From JBMOLL01 sp049325415 (GTDB lineage Bacteria; Bacteroidota; Bacteroidia; Bacteroidales; GCA-2748055): a stretch of 43,986 nt of DNA. Both the position numbers and the translations under genes were made by a program. The stretch lies in assembly GCA_049325415.1 (NCBI GenBank), contig JBMOLL010000105.1:1-43986 (forward strand), given 5' to 3'. The notes beneath the pieces were generated by a model. That model was not told the DNA's origin, ran no database searches, and saw only the letters and a list, made by a program, of their open reading frames with translations. Below, in pieces: positions 34,304-43,260 of the stretch (its first letter is position 1; each line of letters starts with the position of its first letter).

Positions 34304-34873
34304 TCAGACCTCGTCCAGGGGTTTTCGTTTTTTCTCCCGGAGGTGTTTAAAATGGGTCGGGGTAAGACCGGTGACTTTTTTAAACTGGTTGGAAAGATGC
34401 TGGACACTGCTGTAGCCCAGCTGGTAGCTTATCTCACTCAGCGACAGCTCATCGTACACCAGCAGTTCCTTAACCTTTTCTATTTTCTGGCTGATGATGT
34501 ATTTCTCGATGGTTGTTCCCTCCACTGAAGAAAAAAGGTTACTCAGGTAGGAATAATCGTGACCCAGTTCTTTGGAGAGAAAAGCCGACATGGTCATGGA
34601 TTCAGATCCGCCGCTATCGTAATGGATCTTTTCAATGATCAGGGTTTTGATCCGGGAGATCAGCCGGCTTTTCTTATCGTCGATAAGCTCAAAGCCGTTT
34701 TCCTGCAGGGCTGTCCTGATCTGTTCGATCTTCGTTCCGGAAAGCCGGGAAGAAACGCTGACCTTTCCCAGTTCGATCTCCCCGATGGCCAGGTCAAGCT
34801 TCTCAAACTCGTCCTTGACCACTTTAATGCAGCGGTTGCACACCATGTTCCGGATATATAAGGTTGTTGCCAT
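34304..34873 (-). CDS. AraC-family regulator fused to an HMA-like metal-binding domain
   Basis: A 189-residue predicted transcription factor. Residues 1-70 form a ferredoxin-like HMA-type domain (TLYIRNMVCNRCIKVVKDEFEKL, with C12 and C15 as the CxxC pair, then the EIRTALQENGFEL-like strand-helix end). Residues about 85-180 are an AraC-type double HTH (MTMSAFLSKELGHDYSYLSNLFSS, then LSLSEISYQLGYSSVQHLSNQFKKVTGLTPTHFKHLR). It should bind a soft metal such as Cu+ through the two cysteines and control the downstream efflux permease. The metal and the target are inferred from domain content and adjacency. A -7 element ends only 4 bp before the ATG, so the transcript may be nearly leaderless. Confidence 0.88.
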   Translation of the reverse strand: MATTLYIRNMVCNRCIKVVKDEFEKLDLAIGEIELGKVSVSSRLSGTKIEQIRTALQENGFELIDDKKSRLISRIKTLIIEKIHYDSGGSESMTMSAFLSKELGHDYSYLSNLFSSVEGTTIEKYIISQKIEKVKELLVYDELSLSEISYQLGYSSVQHLSNQFKKVTGLTPTHFKHLREKKRKPLDEV

Positions 34874-34877
34874 TTTT

Positions 34878-34885
34878 CAAAATTA
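34878..34885 (-). promoter_or_regulatory. -7 element before the HMA-AraC regulator
   Basis: The minus strand reads TAATTTTG, an exact TAxxTTTG match, four bases before the ATG at 34873. No matching TTTG is seen 19 bp upstream. If it is used, transcription would begin at or next to the start codon. Confidence 0.42.
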
Positions 34886-35797
34886 ACGATTTCCGGGAAT
34901 AGCACAGGAAATAAAAGACCTGCCCGTTCTTCTCTCCTGTCCCTCCTCTTTTCAGGCTGGACCTGGTCTGGTGAGGACACGGCAGGGTTCCTTGTCTGTT
35001 TATCAGGAAATATAACAATTTTACTTCGGTGAATGTTTTGTTCAGCCGACGACTATCCCGTGTAATATCTATCCCAAATTATTCAACAGGAGCCGTGTAT
35101 GTAGCGAACTACTTGAATTGGTTGGGATAATCCCTCCCGATGATTATCAGGATTATAAGCTAACCTTTTGAGTGACTGGCCACAGGCTGCTCAATAGGCA
35201 TGTTATAACTGATCGTTAATGTATCAGGACAATTCCTAATGCATTAAATGGGTTTAATCGGGTTAAAAATATCGCACTCACCGGAGACCGGGCAACTGAT
35301 AATAATCACGTCTTTGGTTATGGCAACAATCATTTGCGCCCTCAGACACCCACCATCTCCGTCATGTGTATATACCTCATATTCAAATCTGTATCCGGAT
35401 CATCCTCAAAGACCTATCCTGCATCCAGCCCTGCCCGGCCCCGACAATCTCAGGTCAGGCAGAGCAGGCAAAATGTAAACGAATAGTCCGGTATTCAGGA
35501 AACAATTTGACAGAGCTCTTACTTTTTATCGTACGGAAAGAAGTACAATCTCTTTTTTTTTTTGATATTTGAGGATTACGGTTCATTGAAGAAAGTATGT
35601 CGTCACTTTTGAAAGAATAAAGTTGTAGACATAGCTGTGCTGTTTTTTCCGGATTCCAATCCGGATCATCGTAACAGTATATAATGGTTCTTTTGTTGCA
35701 TTCCGTTCACAATTAGCTGAACCGTCTGTATAGAATTCTGTATACCAGGAGAGAATATGGTTTAGAACAGGCATCGAACAAACAAATTTTCGGACTG
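34886..35797. other. Long intergenic region without a credible gene
   Basis: About 0.9 kb between the divergent HMA-AraC regulator and the heme-sensor kinase. Open frames are short and compositionally unlike the neighbours. It contains copy 2 of the 39-bp palindromic repeat (35217-35255) and a T-run near 35551-35561. Composition is more AT-rich than the flanks. I see no consensus promoter close to the kinase ATG. Confidence 0.6.
35217..35255. repeat. 39-bp palindromic dispersed repeat, copy 2
   Basis: Inverted counterpart of 17690-17728 with four mismatches in 39. The central CAGGACAATTCCT with flanking TAATG/GCATTA is near-palindromic. Confidence 0.85.
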
Positions 35798-37321
35798 ATG
35801 AAAGGTGAGATTCAGGCTACAAATCCATTTTCTTTCAGAAAGAACAGGCGGACTTTCCTAATTCTGATTTTATCAGTTTTGATTGTTGCACTGACTTCGG
35901 CAACAGGTCTATATTTTATCCGGCAATATATTGTAGCACAGGCCGAGTCAAGGATACATGATGTGTTACAGGAGGCTGAAGCTCTACATTATTATGTGCA
36001 GCGCAAGATGCACCCGACGATGTACACGCTTAAGAAAGAAGGCCGGATGCCTGAAGAGTTTTATTCTCCGCAGATCTTATCCTCGTCATACATCGCCCGG
36101 GAGGTCTTTGATCAGTACAATAAAATCCGGCAACAGAACGGGCAGCCAATGGTCGAATACCGGATGGCTTCCAAAAATCCCAGAAACCATATCAATCAGG
36201 CCGATAGCCTGGAGACGGTCTTAATAGATCTCTTCAATAAGGACACCACTTTAAAAAAATATTCTGAAATCGTAAGTGTGCATGGTGAGAAATTTCTTTA
36301 TTATGCGAGACCCTTTCTGCGGGTGGATGACAACTGTCTTGCCTGTCACGGAAATATGGAAAATGCTCCCGGGAATCTTAGGGATTACTATAACTGGGAC
36401 AGTGGTTTCAACCTTAAAACAGGGGAAATCCCGGCCGTGGAGATCCTCCGGACCCCGTTGAACGCCGAAAAAAACACCATTACCCTGATCAGCATCATTG
36501 TTGTGCTTATTTCCCTCATGTTTATCACGCTGATTCTCCTGATCTCGGAGACAAGGGCGAGGAACAGGGAAATCAACAGGCAGAAGAGGGAAATTGAAGA
36601 TCACCTGATCCGGCTTAAAGAAACCCAGAACAGGCTGATCCAGTCGGAAAAAATGGCCTCGCTCGGTGTGCTGACCGCAGGCGTAGCCCATGAGATCAAC
36701 AATCCGCTGAATTTCATCAATGGTGCTTACCTGGGCTTTGAGAAATTCTTTACTAATGAGCTTCCAGCCCGTAAAAATGAAGTTTCGATATATCTGAACA
36801 GCCTGAAAACCGGAATCGACCGGGCTTCCGAAGTTGTTAAAGGCCTGAATCATTTCAGCCGGCAGAGTCAGAAATTCAATGAAGACTGCAAGCTTCATAC
36901 GATCATTGATAATTGCCTGCTGATGCTTCGCAATAAGGTGTCGGACAGAATTGAAATTGTAAAGGTGTACTGTGAAGGGGAGCCCGTGGTGAAGGGCAAC
37001 GAAGGCAAACTGCATCAGGTGTTTTTAAATATCCTGACCAATGCGGTACAGGCCATCAGCGGCAGAGGAAGAATCAGCATCCGCACCGAACGGCAAAACA
37101 AAGCAATTACCGTTATTATTGAAGATAATGGCTGTGGCATTGCCCCGGAGGAGATAAACAGGATCATCGAACCCTTCTACACCACCAAAGAGCCCGGGCA
37201 GGGAGTGGGACTGGGCCTCTCCATTTCCTACAGCATTGTGAAGGAGCACCGGGGGGAGATGGAGTTTACGTCGCAACCGGATCAGGGAACCACGGTGATG
37301 ATTACATTACCGGAAAAATAA
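35798..37321 (+). CDS. Histidine kinase with DUF3365/Tll0287-like c-heme sensor domain
   Basis: A 507-residue membrane histidine kinase. TM1 is at about 18-42 (TFLILILSVLIVALTSATGLYFI) and TM2 at about 226-248. The periplasmic region between them resembles the DUF3365/Tll0287 fold (RKMHPTMYTLKKEG, then YRMASKNPRNHINQADSLE, then EKFLYYARPFLRVDDNC). It carries CLACHG, a c-type heme attachment motif (C180, C183, H184). A coiled coil follows, then HisKA with MASLGVLTAGVAHEINNPLNF (phosphoacceptor His298) and a complete HATPase (N box ILTNAVQAI, G1 DNGCGIAPEE, G2 GQGVGLGLSIS). It probably senses redox state or a gas ligand through heme; that is inferred. The response regulator gene begins 9 bp later. 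Confidence 0.92.
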   Translation: MKGEIQATNPFSFRKNRRTFLILILSVLIVALTSATGLYFIRQYIVAQAESRIHDVLQEAEALHYYVQRKMHPTMYTLKKEGRMPEEFYSPQILSSSYIAREVFDQYNKIRQQNGQPMVEYRMASKNPRNHINQADSLETVLIDLFNKDTTLKKYSEIVSVHGEKFLYYARPFLRVDDNCLACHGNMENAPGNLRDYYNWDSGFNLKTGEIPAVEILRTPLNAEKNTITLISIIVVLISLMFITLILLISETRARNREINRQKREIEDHLIRLKETQNRLIQSEKMASLGVLTAGVAHEINNPLNFINGAYLGFEKFFTNELPARKNEVSIYLNSLKTGIDRASEVVKGLNHFSRQSQKFNEDCKLHTIIDNCLLMLRNKVSDRIEIVKVYCEGEPVVKGNEGKLHQVFLNILTNAVQAISGRGRISIRTERQNKAITVIIEDNGCGIAPEEINRIIEPFYTTKEPGQGVGLGLSISYSIVKEHRGEMEFTSQPDQGTTVMITLPEK

Positions 37322-37330
37322 TACTGCACG

Positions 37331-37696
37331 ATGCCGGAAAAAATTACCGTCCTGTATATTGATGATGAAATAATCAATCTTGAATTATTCAAATGCCTGT
37401 TTTCAGACAAATACAATGTCATTTCAGGGTGTTGCGGGTTGTTTGGTCTGGAAAGTCTGGAAAGTAATCCCGACATCAGGGTGGTGATCAGCGATATGCG
37501 GATGCCCGAGATGTCGGGGCTGGAATTCATTGCAAAGGCCAGGAAGCACTATATCGACAAAAAATACATCCTGCTTACCGGCTATGATTTATCGGACGAG
37601 ATCAGGGAAGCCCTGGATTCAAATCTGATTGACAATTTTTTCAATAAGCCTTTCAAAGTCGGGGATATTGAAGATGCCATCAACAATGCGGAATGA
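37331..37696 (+). CDS. Single-domain response regulator
   Basis: A 121-residue receiver domain with no output domain. Conserved residues are the acidic pair D11-D12, phosphoacceptor D55 (VVISDMRMPEMSG), T83 (ILLTG) and K106 (FFNKPF). It likely receives phosphate from the adjacent heme-sensor kinase and passes the signal by protein contact or phosphorelay, since it lacks DNA-binding or enzymatic parts. The gene sits 9 bp after the kinase. No obvious terminator follows. Confidence 0.93.
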   Translation: MPEKITVLYIDDEIINLELFKCLFSDKYNVISGCCGLFGLESLESNPDIRVVISDMRMPEMSGLEFIAKARKHYIDKKYILLTGYDLSDEIREALDSNLIDNFFNKPFKVGDIEDAINNAE

Positions 37697-37861
37697 TCGG
37701 GGAAGAGAATCCGGCAGATAAATACCCACAGAATACAGGATGAAACCTTCAGGTCATGGAATGGCCGTAATACCTGAATCAATCTTTGGAAAAAAAGCCC
37801 TTCACCCAAGAGATTCCCTGATCGAAAAAACAATATCTGAAAAATGTCAGGGATGAAATCT

Positions 37862-38641
37862 TCAATAAGGCAGTCTGAGGCTAAGTCCCAGGCTCAGAAA
37901 ATGGTCCGGTGCAAATTCATTGAGCCCGATCCCGCCTGAAATATCAAACTGAAGGTTTGGTGCTATCAGGCAGGTCAATCCGGCATCGAAAACATGCTCC
38001 GTTTCGCCTTCTTCAGGGAACACCCCGAAAGCTTCCGCAAACAGTCCCCATTTTTCACTTAGATCAAATCCGGTAACGATGGTATAAAAATATCCAGGCA
38101 CCGCTGTTTCACCAGCCCATTCAGCACCCAGGTTATATCCGAGTGAAAGTTTATCCGAAAGGGCATGTGCAAAGGAAAAGCGGAAACTCACGGCAGAATA
38201 GCGTGGCCTGAAGCATTCTTTTGCAGTAAAAGGCAGAACCAATCCCCCAAGAAAGGCAATTTCCGGTTTCCATCCGTCTCTTTCTGCAATTCTGACTTTA
38301 AATCCTGCATATACAGGACCCGGTCCTGAAGAACTGCTGGTGGTATCCACGTCTGTAAAGGACATTTTTTCTCCCAGATAATCCATACCCAGGCGCAGTT
38401 CAAAATTATCCATCAAGCCATAACGAAGAAGCGTGGTATTAAAGGCAAAAGACTTTTTCTCAATTGTATCGTCATTACAATTAGCCATTAAAAACCCAGT
38501 CTCAATTTGAAAAGCTCCCCGGGGCACGACAGTTGGTGATTCTGTCTGATCGGGTCTGTCGGTTATTAATTCGGGTGCTTCATTCTGTGCGTAAATCATG
38601 GTTGAGATTGTCAACAGTACGCAGAGTTGGATCAGTCGCAT
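37862..38641 (-). CDS. Outer-membrane protein of the PF13557 (MetA-pathway-like) family
   Basis: A 259-residue protein with signal peptide MRLIQLCVLLTISTMIYAQ. The mature start ELITDRPDQTESPTVVPRGAFQIETGF is the hallmark of this transporter-like beta-barrel family. Alternating amphipathic strands follow (NFELRLGMDYLG, GPVYAGFKVRIAE, LSLGYNLGAEWAG) and the protein ends FLSLGLSLRLPY with a terminal aromatic residue. Despite the Pfam name (phenol degradation) no catabolic role can be inferred. It is transcribed away from the NtrC-type regulator and convergent with the kinase/receiver pair. Confidence 0.88.
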   Translation of the reverse strand: MRLIQLCVLLTISTMIYAQNEAPELITDRPDQTESPTVVPRGAFQIETGFLMANCNDDTIEKKSFAFNTTLLRYGLMDNFELRLGMDYLGEKMSFTDVDTTSSSSGPGPVYAGFKVRIAERDGWKPEIAFLGGLVLPFTAKECFRPRYSAVSFRFSFAHALSDKLSLGYNLGAEWAGETAVPGYFYTIVTGFDLSEKWGLFAEAFGVFPEEGETEHVFDAGLTCLIAPNLQFDISGGIGLNEFAPDHFLSLGLSLRLPY

Positions 38642-39000
38642 GGTTATGAATATTTTGTTTTTTACCTGCCCAAAACAGTTCTGTCCGGCAATACATCCGC
38701 ACCGGTTTATGGCAGCCTGTCTTCACGACACCCTGCCGTGCCCGGGAAGAAAAGCCATGGATCTGGCTGCAAGGCCGGCTGTTAATTCGTTACCGGATCG
38801 CTTCCTTACGCATTATACTCCGGATGGGGAATAGGAAATCCGGGATTTTGTACGTCAATGGGCAAGGTCCGTCGGTCTGCAGCTAAAGAACCTTCATTAT
38901 GACTCTTTGATTGCCGGATCATGAGAAGGTTTAATTTGAGCATTACAGTTAACTGAAAAAACACCTTGTTCCTTTCATTAGCGGATTAGGGATTATTGTC
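38642..39000. other. Divergent intergenic region
   Basis: A 359-bp gap between the outer-membrane protein gene and the NtrC-type regulator gene. Apart from the -7 element at 39001-39008 I see no gene, hairpin or repeat here. A short palindrome, AGTTAACT, lies near 38947. Confidence 0.6.
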
Positions 39001-39008
39001 TATTTTTG
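39001..39008 (+). promoter_or_regulatory. -7 promoter element of the NtrC-type regulator gene
   Basis: TATTTTTG matches TAxxTTTG exactly and lies 15 bp before the ATG at 39024. It shows that the alternative TTG start at 39006 lies inside the promoter and is wrong. The -33 position has no clear TTTG. Confidence 0.62.
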
Positions 39009-39023
39009 CTTTCAGACGATGTC

Positions 39024-40370
39024 ATGAACAAAGGCAAAATACTAGTTATCGACGACGAAGAACAGCTTCGGCGGGCCCTCTCAAGGATTATTGAACTGGA
39101 AGGGTATGAGGTCTGGCAGGCGGAAGATGCCACTAAAGGCATGAAAATGTTCAGGTCCTGCAATGATCTGAACCTTGTCATTTGCGACGTAAAACTCCCG
39201 GACAGCAATGGCCTTGAAGTACTTAAAAAAATTAAATCAGCCAATACTTTTACCGAGGTCATCCTGATAACCGCCTACGGAACCATCCAGGACGGCGTTT
39301 TTGCCATGAAACAGGGTGCCTTCGACTATATCACCAAAGGGGATGGTGATGAACAGATCCTTATCACAATAGAAAAAGCCATTGAAAAGGCCAAGCTGCA
39401 AAAAAGGATCCTTGAACTTGAAAACAAGCTGGAAACCAGGTACAGTTTCGACCGGATTATCGGTAATTCCCCCCTGATCAGGGAGACGATCAGCCTGGCT
39501 GAAAAAGTGGCCCCAACTGATTCGACTGTTCTTCTGGAAGGAGAAACCGGAACCGGAAAGGAATTGTTTGCACAATCCATACACAATGCAAGCAAGAGGA
39601 AAAACAAAGCCTTTATTGCGGTAAACTGCAGTGCCTTTCCCAAAGACCTTCTGGAATCTGAAATTTTCGGTCATAAGAAAGGCGCTTTTACCGGGGCAAA
39701 CCAGGATAAAAAGGGTCTGTTTGAAGAAGCAAATGAAGGAACACTTTTCCTGGATGAAATAGGGGAAATGCATCCCGATCTGCAGTCCAAGCTTCTCCGG
39801 GTACTGGAAGAACAAACCTTTACCCGGATCGGTGATACAAAAACCATACAGGTTAACGTAAGGATTATTGCTGCAACCAACCGTGACCTTTTATCTGATA
39901 TGAAAAGCGAAAAATTCCGCAGCGATCTTTATTACCGGCTTTCCGTATTTAAAATTCACATTCCCGCCCTGAGAGAACGCAAAACGGATATTCCCCTGCT
40001 CACCGAAACCTTTGTTTCCCGCTTTGCATTCAAAACCAACAAAAAAATTCATACCGTTACGCAGGATTTTCTCAACCGGCTGTCGGTATTTAACTGGCCC
40101 GGTAATATCCGGGAACTGAAAAACATCGTTGAAAGAGCGGTTATTCTCTCAGACGACGGGAAACTTACCACCGACCTGCTACCTATGGAAGTCCTGTACC
40201 CTGAGGAACTTCCGTCGGGTATAGCAGCCGGATCCCTGGAAGATATGGAAAAACTGCATATCCAGAAGATCCTGCACCTTTCAAAAGGAAATAAAAGCCA
40301 GGCTGCCAGGCTCCTTGGAATAGGAGTACCCACCCTGTACCGGAAATTAAAACAACACGGGATCGGCTGA
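39024..40370 (+). CDS. NtrC-family sigma-54-dependent response regulator
   Basis: A 448-residue three-domain activator. The receiver domain (1-120) has D10/D11, phosphoacceptor D55 (VICDVKLPD) and K105. The AAA+ domain (about 142-370) has Walker A GETGTGKE (173-180), the sigma-54-contacting GAFTGA loop (220-225), FLDEIGEM and the arginine finger region FRSDLYYRLSVF. A Fis-type HTH ends the protein (NKSQAARLLGIGVPTLYRKLKQHGIG). All catalytic features are intact, so it should drive sigma-54 promoters when phosphorylated. It precedes a histidine kinase gene by 266 bp, and that kinase is its probable partner. In the 266-bp gap I find no gene and no good -24/-12 site. Confidence 0.95.
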   Translation: MNKGKILVIDDEEQLRRALSRIIELEGYEVWQAEDATKGMKMFRSCNDLNLVICDVKLPDSNGLEVLKKIKSANTFTEVILITAYGTIQDGVFAMKQGAFDYITKGDGDEQILITIEKAIEKAKLQKRILELENKLETRYSFDRIIGNSPLIRETISLAEKVAPTDSTVLLEGETGTGKELFAQSIHNASKRKNKAFIAVNCSAFPKDLLESEIFGHKKGAFTGANQDKKGLFEEANEGTLFLDEIGEMHPDLQSKLLRVLEEQTFTRIGDTKTIQVNVRIIAATNRDLLSDMKSEKFRSDLYYRLSVFKIHIPALRERKTDIPLLTETFVSRFAFKTNKKIHTVTQDFLNRLSVFNWPGNIRELKNIVERAVILSDDGKLTTDLLPMEVLYPEELPSGIAAGSLEDMEKLHIQKILHLSKGNKSQAARLLGIGVPTLYRKLKQHGIG

Positions 40371-40636
40371 ACCTTCCATTTTGAAACGGTACTCTTTCAA
40401 AACCGAACTGTTTCTCGACCGGAAAAAATCACCGGAATTTTTTATCCTCCGGCGACCTGCTTAAAACCAGACAGTTATATTTTTCTGCTCACAAAAGTGC
40501 TTTAACGGTATATTTTTTGGCAATAACAGCCCGACAGACCTGAAACTGGATGTACCGGCCTTCACTTAAAGTATTTTTTCCTGGTTGGAAAAAGCAGGTT
40601 GACCCCGGGGCTTTTTAACGATTAAATTTTTCAGAG

Positions 40637-42493
40637 ATGCTTAAGATCAGCTTAAAAAATAAATTGTTCCTGGGCTTTGGTTTCCTGTTTACCATGATCA
40701 TTCTGATCTGGACCCTGGGAAGCTATTTTATTTACAACCTTTCCAACAGGTCTTCCGCCATGTTAAGTGAAAACTATCAGACCGTTGAATCCACCCGCTT
40801 TCTGCTACAGGCCGTTGATGAAATCAAAGAGCAACAACTCCGGTACTTCTTCGGAGAAAGAGACCTCTTTGATGATACCATATATAAGGCGAGCCTGGCG
40901 GTGTTTGGAGAACACCTGATTGCCGTCAAAAACAATGTAACGGAAGAAGGCGAACAGGTGCTGACCGATCAGCTGGAGGCGAGCTATCTGCACTATAAGT
41001 CCACCTTTGAGAGAATCAGGAATAGCAATGTCCCCGGGCCGGATCTCTTTTTTCTGGAATTGCTGCCGGAATATCACACGACACGTAATCAGATCGTGAA
41101 CCTGTGGGATATGAATATGAATGCCATCAGCCGGAAGAATGCGCTCCTGAAAAGCACAGCTCACAGGGCTTTCTTATATATGTCCATTATCGGTACGATC
41201 TGTTTTATCATTTCGGCCTTTTTTCTGCTCCGGTACCCAGGGCGAATCGCGGGTCCGATTTCCGAGCTTACCAGGGGGATCACGGAAATCGCGAACCGGA
41301 ATTACAGCAAGCGGCTTCTCTTTCAATCCAGTGATGAATTGGGCGAACTGGCAAAGGCTTTCAATACTATGGCTGCCAAGCTCGATGAATATGAGCACAG
41401 TAAGCTTTCCGAACTCCTGTTTGAGAAAAAACGGATTGACACCATCATCAATAATATGAATGATGCCATCATCGGCCTGAATGAAAAAATGGAGGTGATT
41501 TTTTCCAATACCAATGCCTGCAGGATCTTTGGATCGGAAGCAGAACTGCTGGTAGGCAGATATGCGCCCGACCTGGCTGTGAAAAATACAGTTTTTCAAA
41601 TGGTAGTGAGCGGTTTACTGGATCAGCCGGCAAAAGACATGAAGGATTTCACCCCGCTTCGGATGGAATCGGAAGGCAAAGTGAGGTACTATTCACGCGA
41701 AGTACTGAAGGTTTCCCTCACCAAAACCGGCGAGGATGAGCCGGTCAGGGCAGGAATGGTCATCGTACTGAAAAATATCACCCATTTCCTGGAGCAGGAT
41801 GAGGCCAAGACCCATTTTATGGCCACAATATCCCATGAACTGAAAACGCCCATCTCCTCTCTGCGACTTAATCTTAAACTGCTTGATGATCCCAGGATCG
41901 GCCCGCTGAATGAAGAGCAGAAAGAGATCGTTGCTGCCCTGAATTCTGAAACCAACAAAATGAGGGTACTGACTAAGGAACTGCTTGACCTGGCCCAGCT
42001 TGAGACCGGCCATATCCAGTTTAACCTTCAACCGGTGCCCGTTGCAGGTATACTTGCTTCGATCAGGGAAGCAGCTGAGAATCCTGGTAAAATAAAAAAC
42101 ATACAACTCGAATTCAGTGAAGAACCGGATCTTCCATCGCTCTACGCCGATGCGGAAAAAACAATCTGGGCCCTGATTAATGTGGTTACCAATGCCATTC
42201 AGTATTCCGAGAAGGGCGGAAAGGTGAGCATTTCCGTTTCAAAATCAGACGAAGAGGTTGTATTCCAGGTAAAGGATCAGGGAAAAGGGATCGACAGTAA
42301 GTACCATGAACTGATCTTCCATAAATACTATCGCGTACCCGGAACAATGGAAGCGGGTACCGGACTCGGTTTGTCCATTACCAAAGAATTTATAAACAAG
42401 CAGAACGGAAAAATCAGGGTGGAAAGTGCACCGGGAAAAGGCAGCAGCTTTTTCCTGAGTCTGCCCGCATACAAAACATTGAATAAACAGTAA
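40637..42493 (+). CDS. KinB-like histidine kinase (4-helix sensor, HAMP, PAS)
   Basis: A 618-residue membrane kinase. TM1 is at about 10-34 and TM2 at about 178-200. The periplasmic part between them (about 35-177) is all-helical, like a 4-helix-bundle ligand sensor. HAMP is at about 202-255 (PISELTRGITEIANRNYSKRL, then DELGELAKAFNTMAAKL). PAS covers about 265-375 (IINNMNDAIIGLNEKMEVIFSN). HisKA has SHELKTPISSLRLNLKLLDD with His400. HATPase is complete (N box LINVVTNAIQYS, G1 VKDQGKGID, G2 GTGLGLSI). It likely phosphorylates the upstream NtrC-type regulator. The next gene (4-bp gap) is a paralogue of its sensor half and TrkH follows, pointing to potassium or osmotic control. Confidence 0.93.
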   Translation: MLKISLKNKLFLGFGFLFTMIILIWTLGSYFIYNLSNRSSAMLSENYQTVESTRFLLQAVDEIKEQQLRYFFGERDLFDDTIYKASLAVFGEHLIAVKNNVTEEGEQVLTDQLEASYLHYKSTFERIRNSNVPGPDLFFLELLPEYHTTRNQIVNLWDMNMNAISRKNALLKSTAHRAFLYMSIIGTICFIISAFFLLRYPGRIAGPISELTRGITEIANRNYSKRLLFQSSDELGELAKAFNTMAAKLDEYEHSKLSELLFEKKRIDTIINNMNDAIIGLNEKMEVIFSNTNACRIFGSEAELLVGRYAPDLAVKNTVFQMVVSGLLDQPAKDMKDFTPLRMESEGKVRYYSREVLKVSLTKTGEDEPVRAGMVIVLKNITHFLEQDEAKTHFMATISHELKTPISSLRLNLKLLDDPRIGPLNEEQKEIVAALNSETNKMRVLTKELLDLAQLETGHIQFNLQPVPVAGILASIREAAENPGKIKNIQLEFSEEPDLPSLYADAEKTIWALINVVTNAIQYSEKGGKVSISVSKSDEEVVFQVKDQGKGIDSKYHELIFHKYYRVPGTMEAGTGLGLSITKEFINKQNGKIRVESAPGKGSSFFLSLPAYKTLNKQ

Positions 42494-42497
42494 GATC

Positions 42498-43259
42498 ATG
42501 AAAAAGATCCGGACCAGGATTATGTTGGGAATCACGGCCGTATTTCTGCTGGCCTATGCCGGTTTTCTCATGAACATGGGAGCGAACCAGGTGGTGGTCA
42601 GAGATGCCGGCGCCGTTCTTCAGAATAATTATCCTTCGGTCAAATATCTGTTTAATATGTTTCAGTTGCTGGAAGCCCTGAACTCGGATCTTCTTGTTTC
42701 ACTGCAACCGGAAAACGATGAAAACAGCGGGCAGGCCTCCCTTATGCATACCCGGAAGTTCATACCCCGGTTCCGGGAACAACTTGAACTTCAGAGATCC
42801 AACATCACCGAACCCGGTGAGAAAGAACTGACAGAGACCCTGGAAAAAGCCTTTGACAGGTATCAGCAAAGTGCAGAACTGCTGGAATTCAGAACAAATT
42901 TATCCGCTTATATCGAAAAGTATCAGCATCTGAAAGAATCCATACTGGCCCTGTATGAAATGAATATCTCCTTACTGGAATCAAAAAATGAGGATATAAG
43001 GAATTCGACACTCAGAGTTCTCAGGATCCAAAGAAATGCGGGAATAACGGGTCTCACCCTGCTGGCCCTTCTGATCCTTCTCATGCCGGTTTACATCATG
43101 AACCCGATCGACAAACTAAGAAAAAGAATGAGCAATTTTTACAAGTCGAATTTTCAAAAAGATCTCCATACGGAAGATGGCAATGAACTGGAGAAACTGG
43201 AAGAAATCTTTGAGAAGATTGCCCTTGAAGTGATGCAGAAGGAACAAAAGCAAGACTGA
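42498..43259 (+). CDS. Kinase-less sensor protein, paralogue of the adjacent kinase's sensor half
   Basis: A 253-residue protein with TM1 (about 9-27), an all-helical periplasmic domain (about 28-178), TM2 (about 179-200) and a short cytoplasmic segment (VYIMNPIDKLRKRMSNFYKSNF, then ELEKLEEIFEKIALEVMQKEQ) that resembles a degenerate HAMP/coiled coil. It stops there, with no PAS, HisKA or ATPase. Its periplasmic part aligns with that of the preceding kinase: SNITEPGEKELTETLEKAF corresponds to NNVTEEGEQVLTDQLEASY, and LYEMNISLLESKN to LWDMNMNAISRKN. A 4-bp gap follows the kinase and TrkH starts after TGACATG, so all are co-translated. A modulator or decoy subunit is my inference. The family is not otherwise recognised. 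Confidence 0.85.
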   Translation: MKKIRTRIMLGITAVFLLAYAGFLMNMGANQVVVRDAGAVLQNNYPSVKYLFNMFQLLEALNSDLLVSLQPENDENSGQASLMHTRKFIPRFREQLELQRSNITEPGEKELTETLEKAFDRYQQSAELLEFRTNLSAYIEKYQHLKESILALYEMNISLLESKNEDIRNSTLRVLRIQRNAGITGLTLLALLILLMPVYIMNPIDKLRKRMSNFYKSNFQKDLHTEDGNELEKLEEIFEKIALEVMQKEQKQD

Positions 43260-43260
43260 C

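Noticed and set aside
39006..39023. Upstream TTG start for the NtrC-type regulator
   Set aside because: The TTG lies within the TATTTTTG promoter element; family N-termini begin at the ATG at 39024.
40480..40636. Sigma-54 (-24/-12) promoter before the KinB-like kinase
   Set aside because: GG...GC candidates (for example near 40518 and 40582) have the wrong spacing between the GG and GC dinucleotides.
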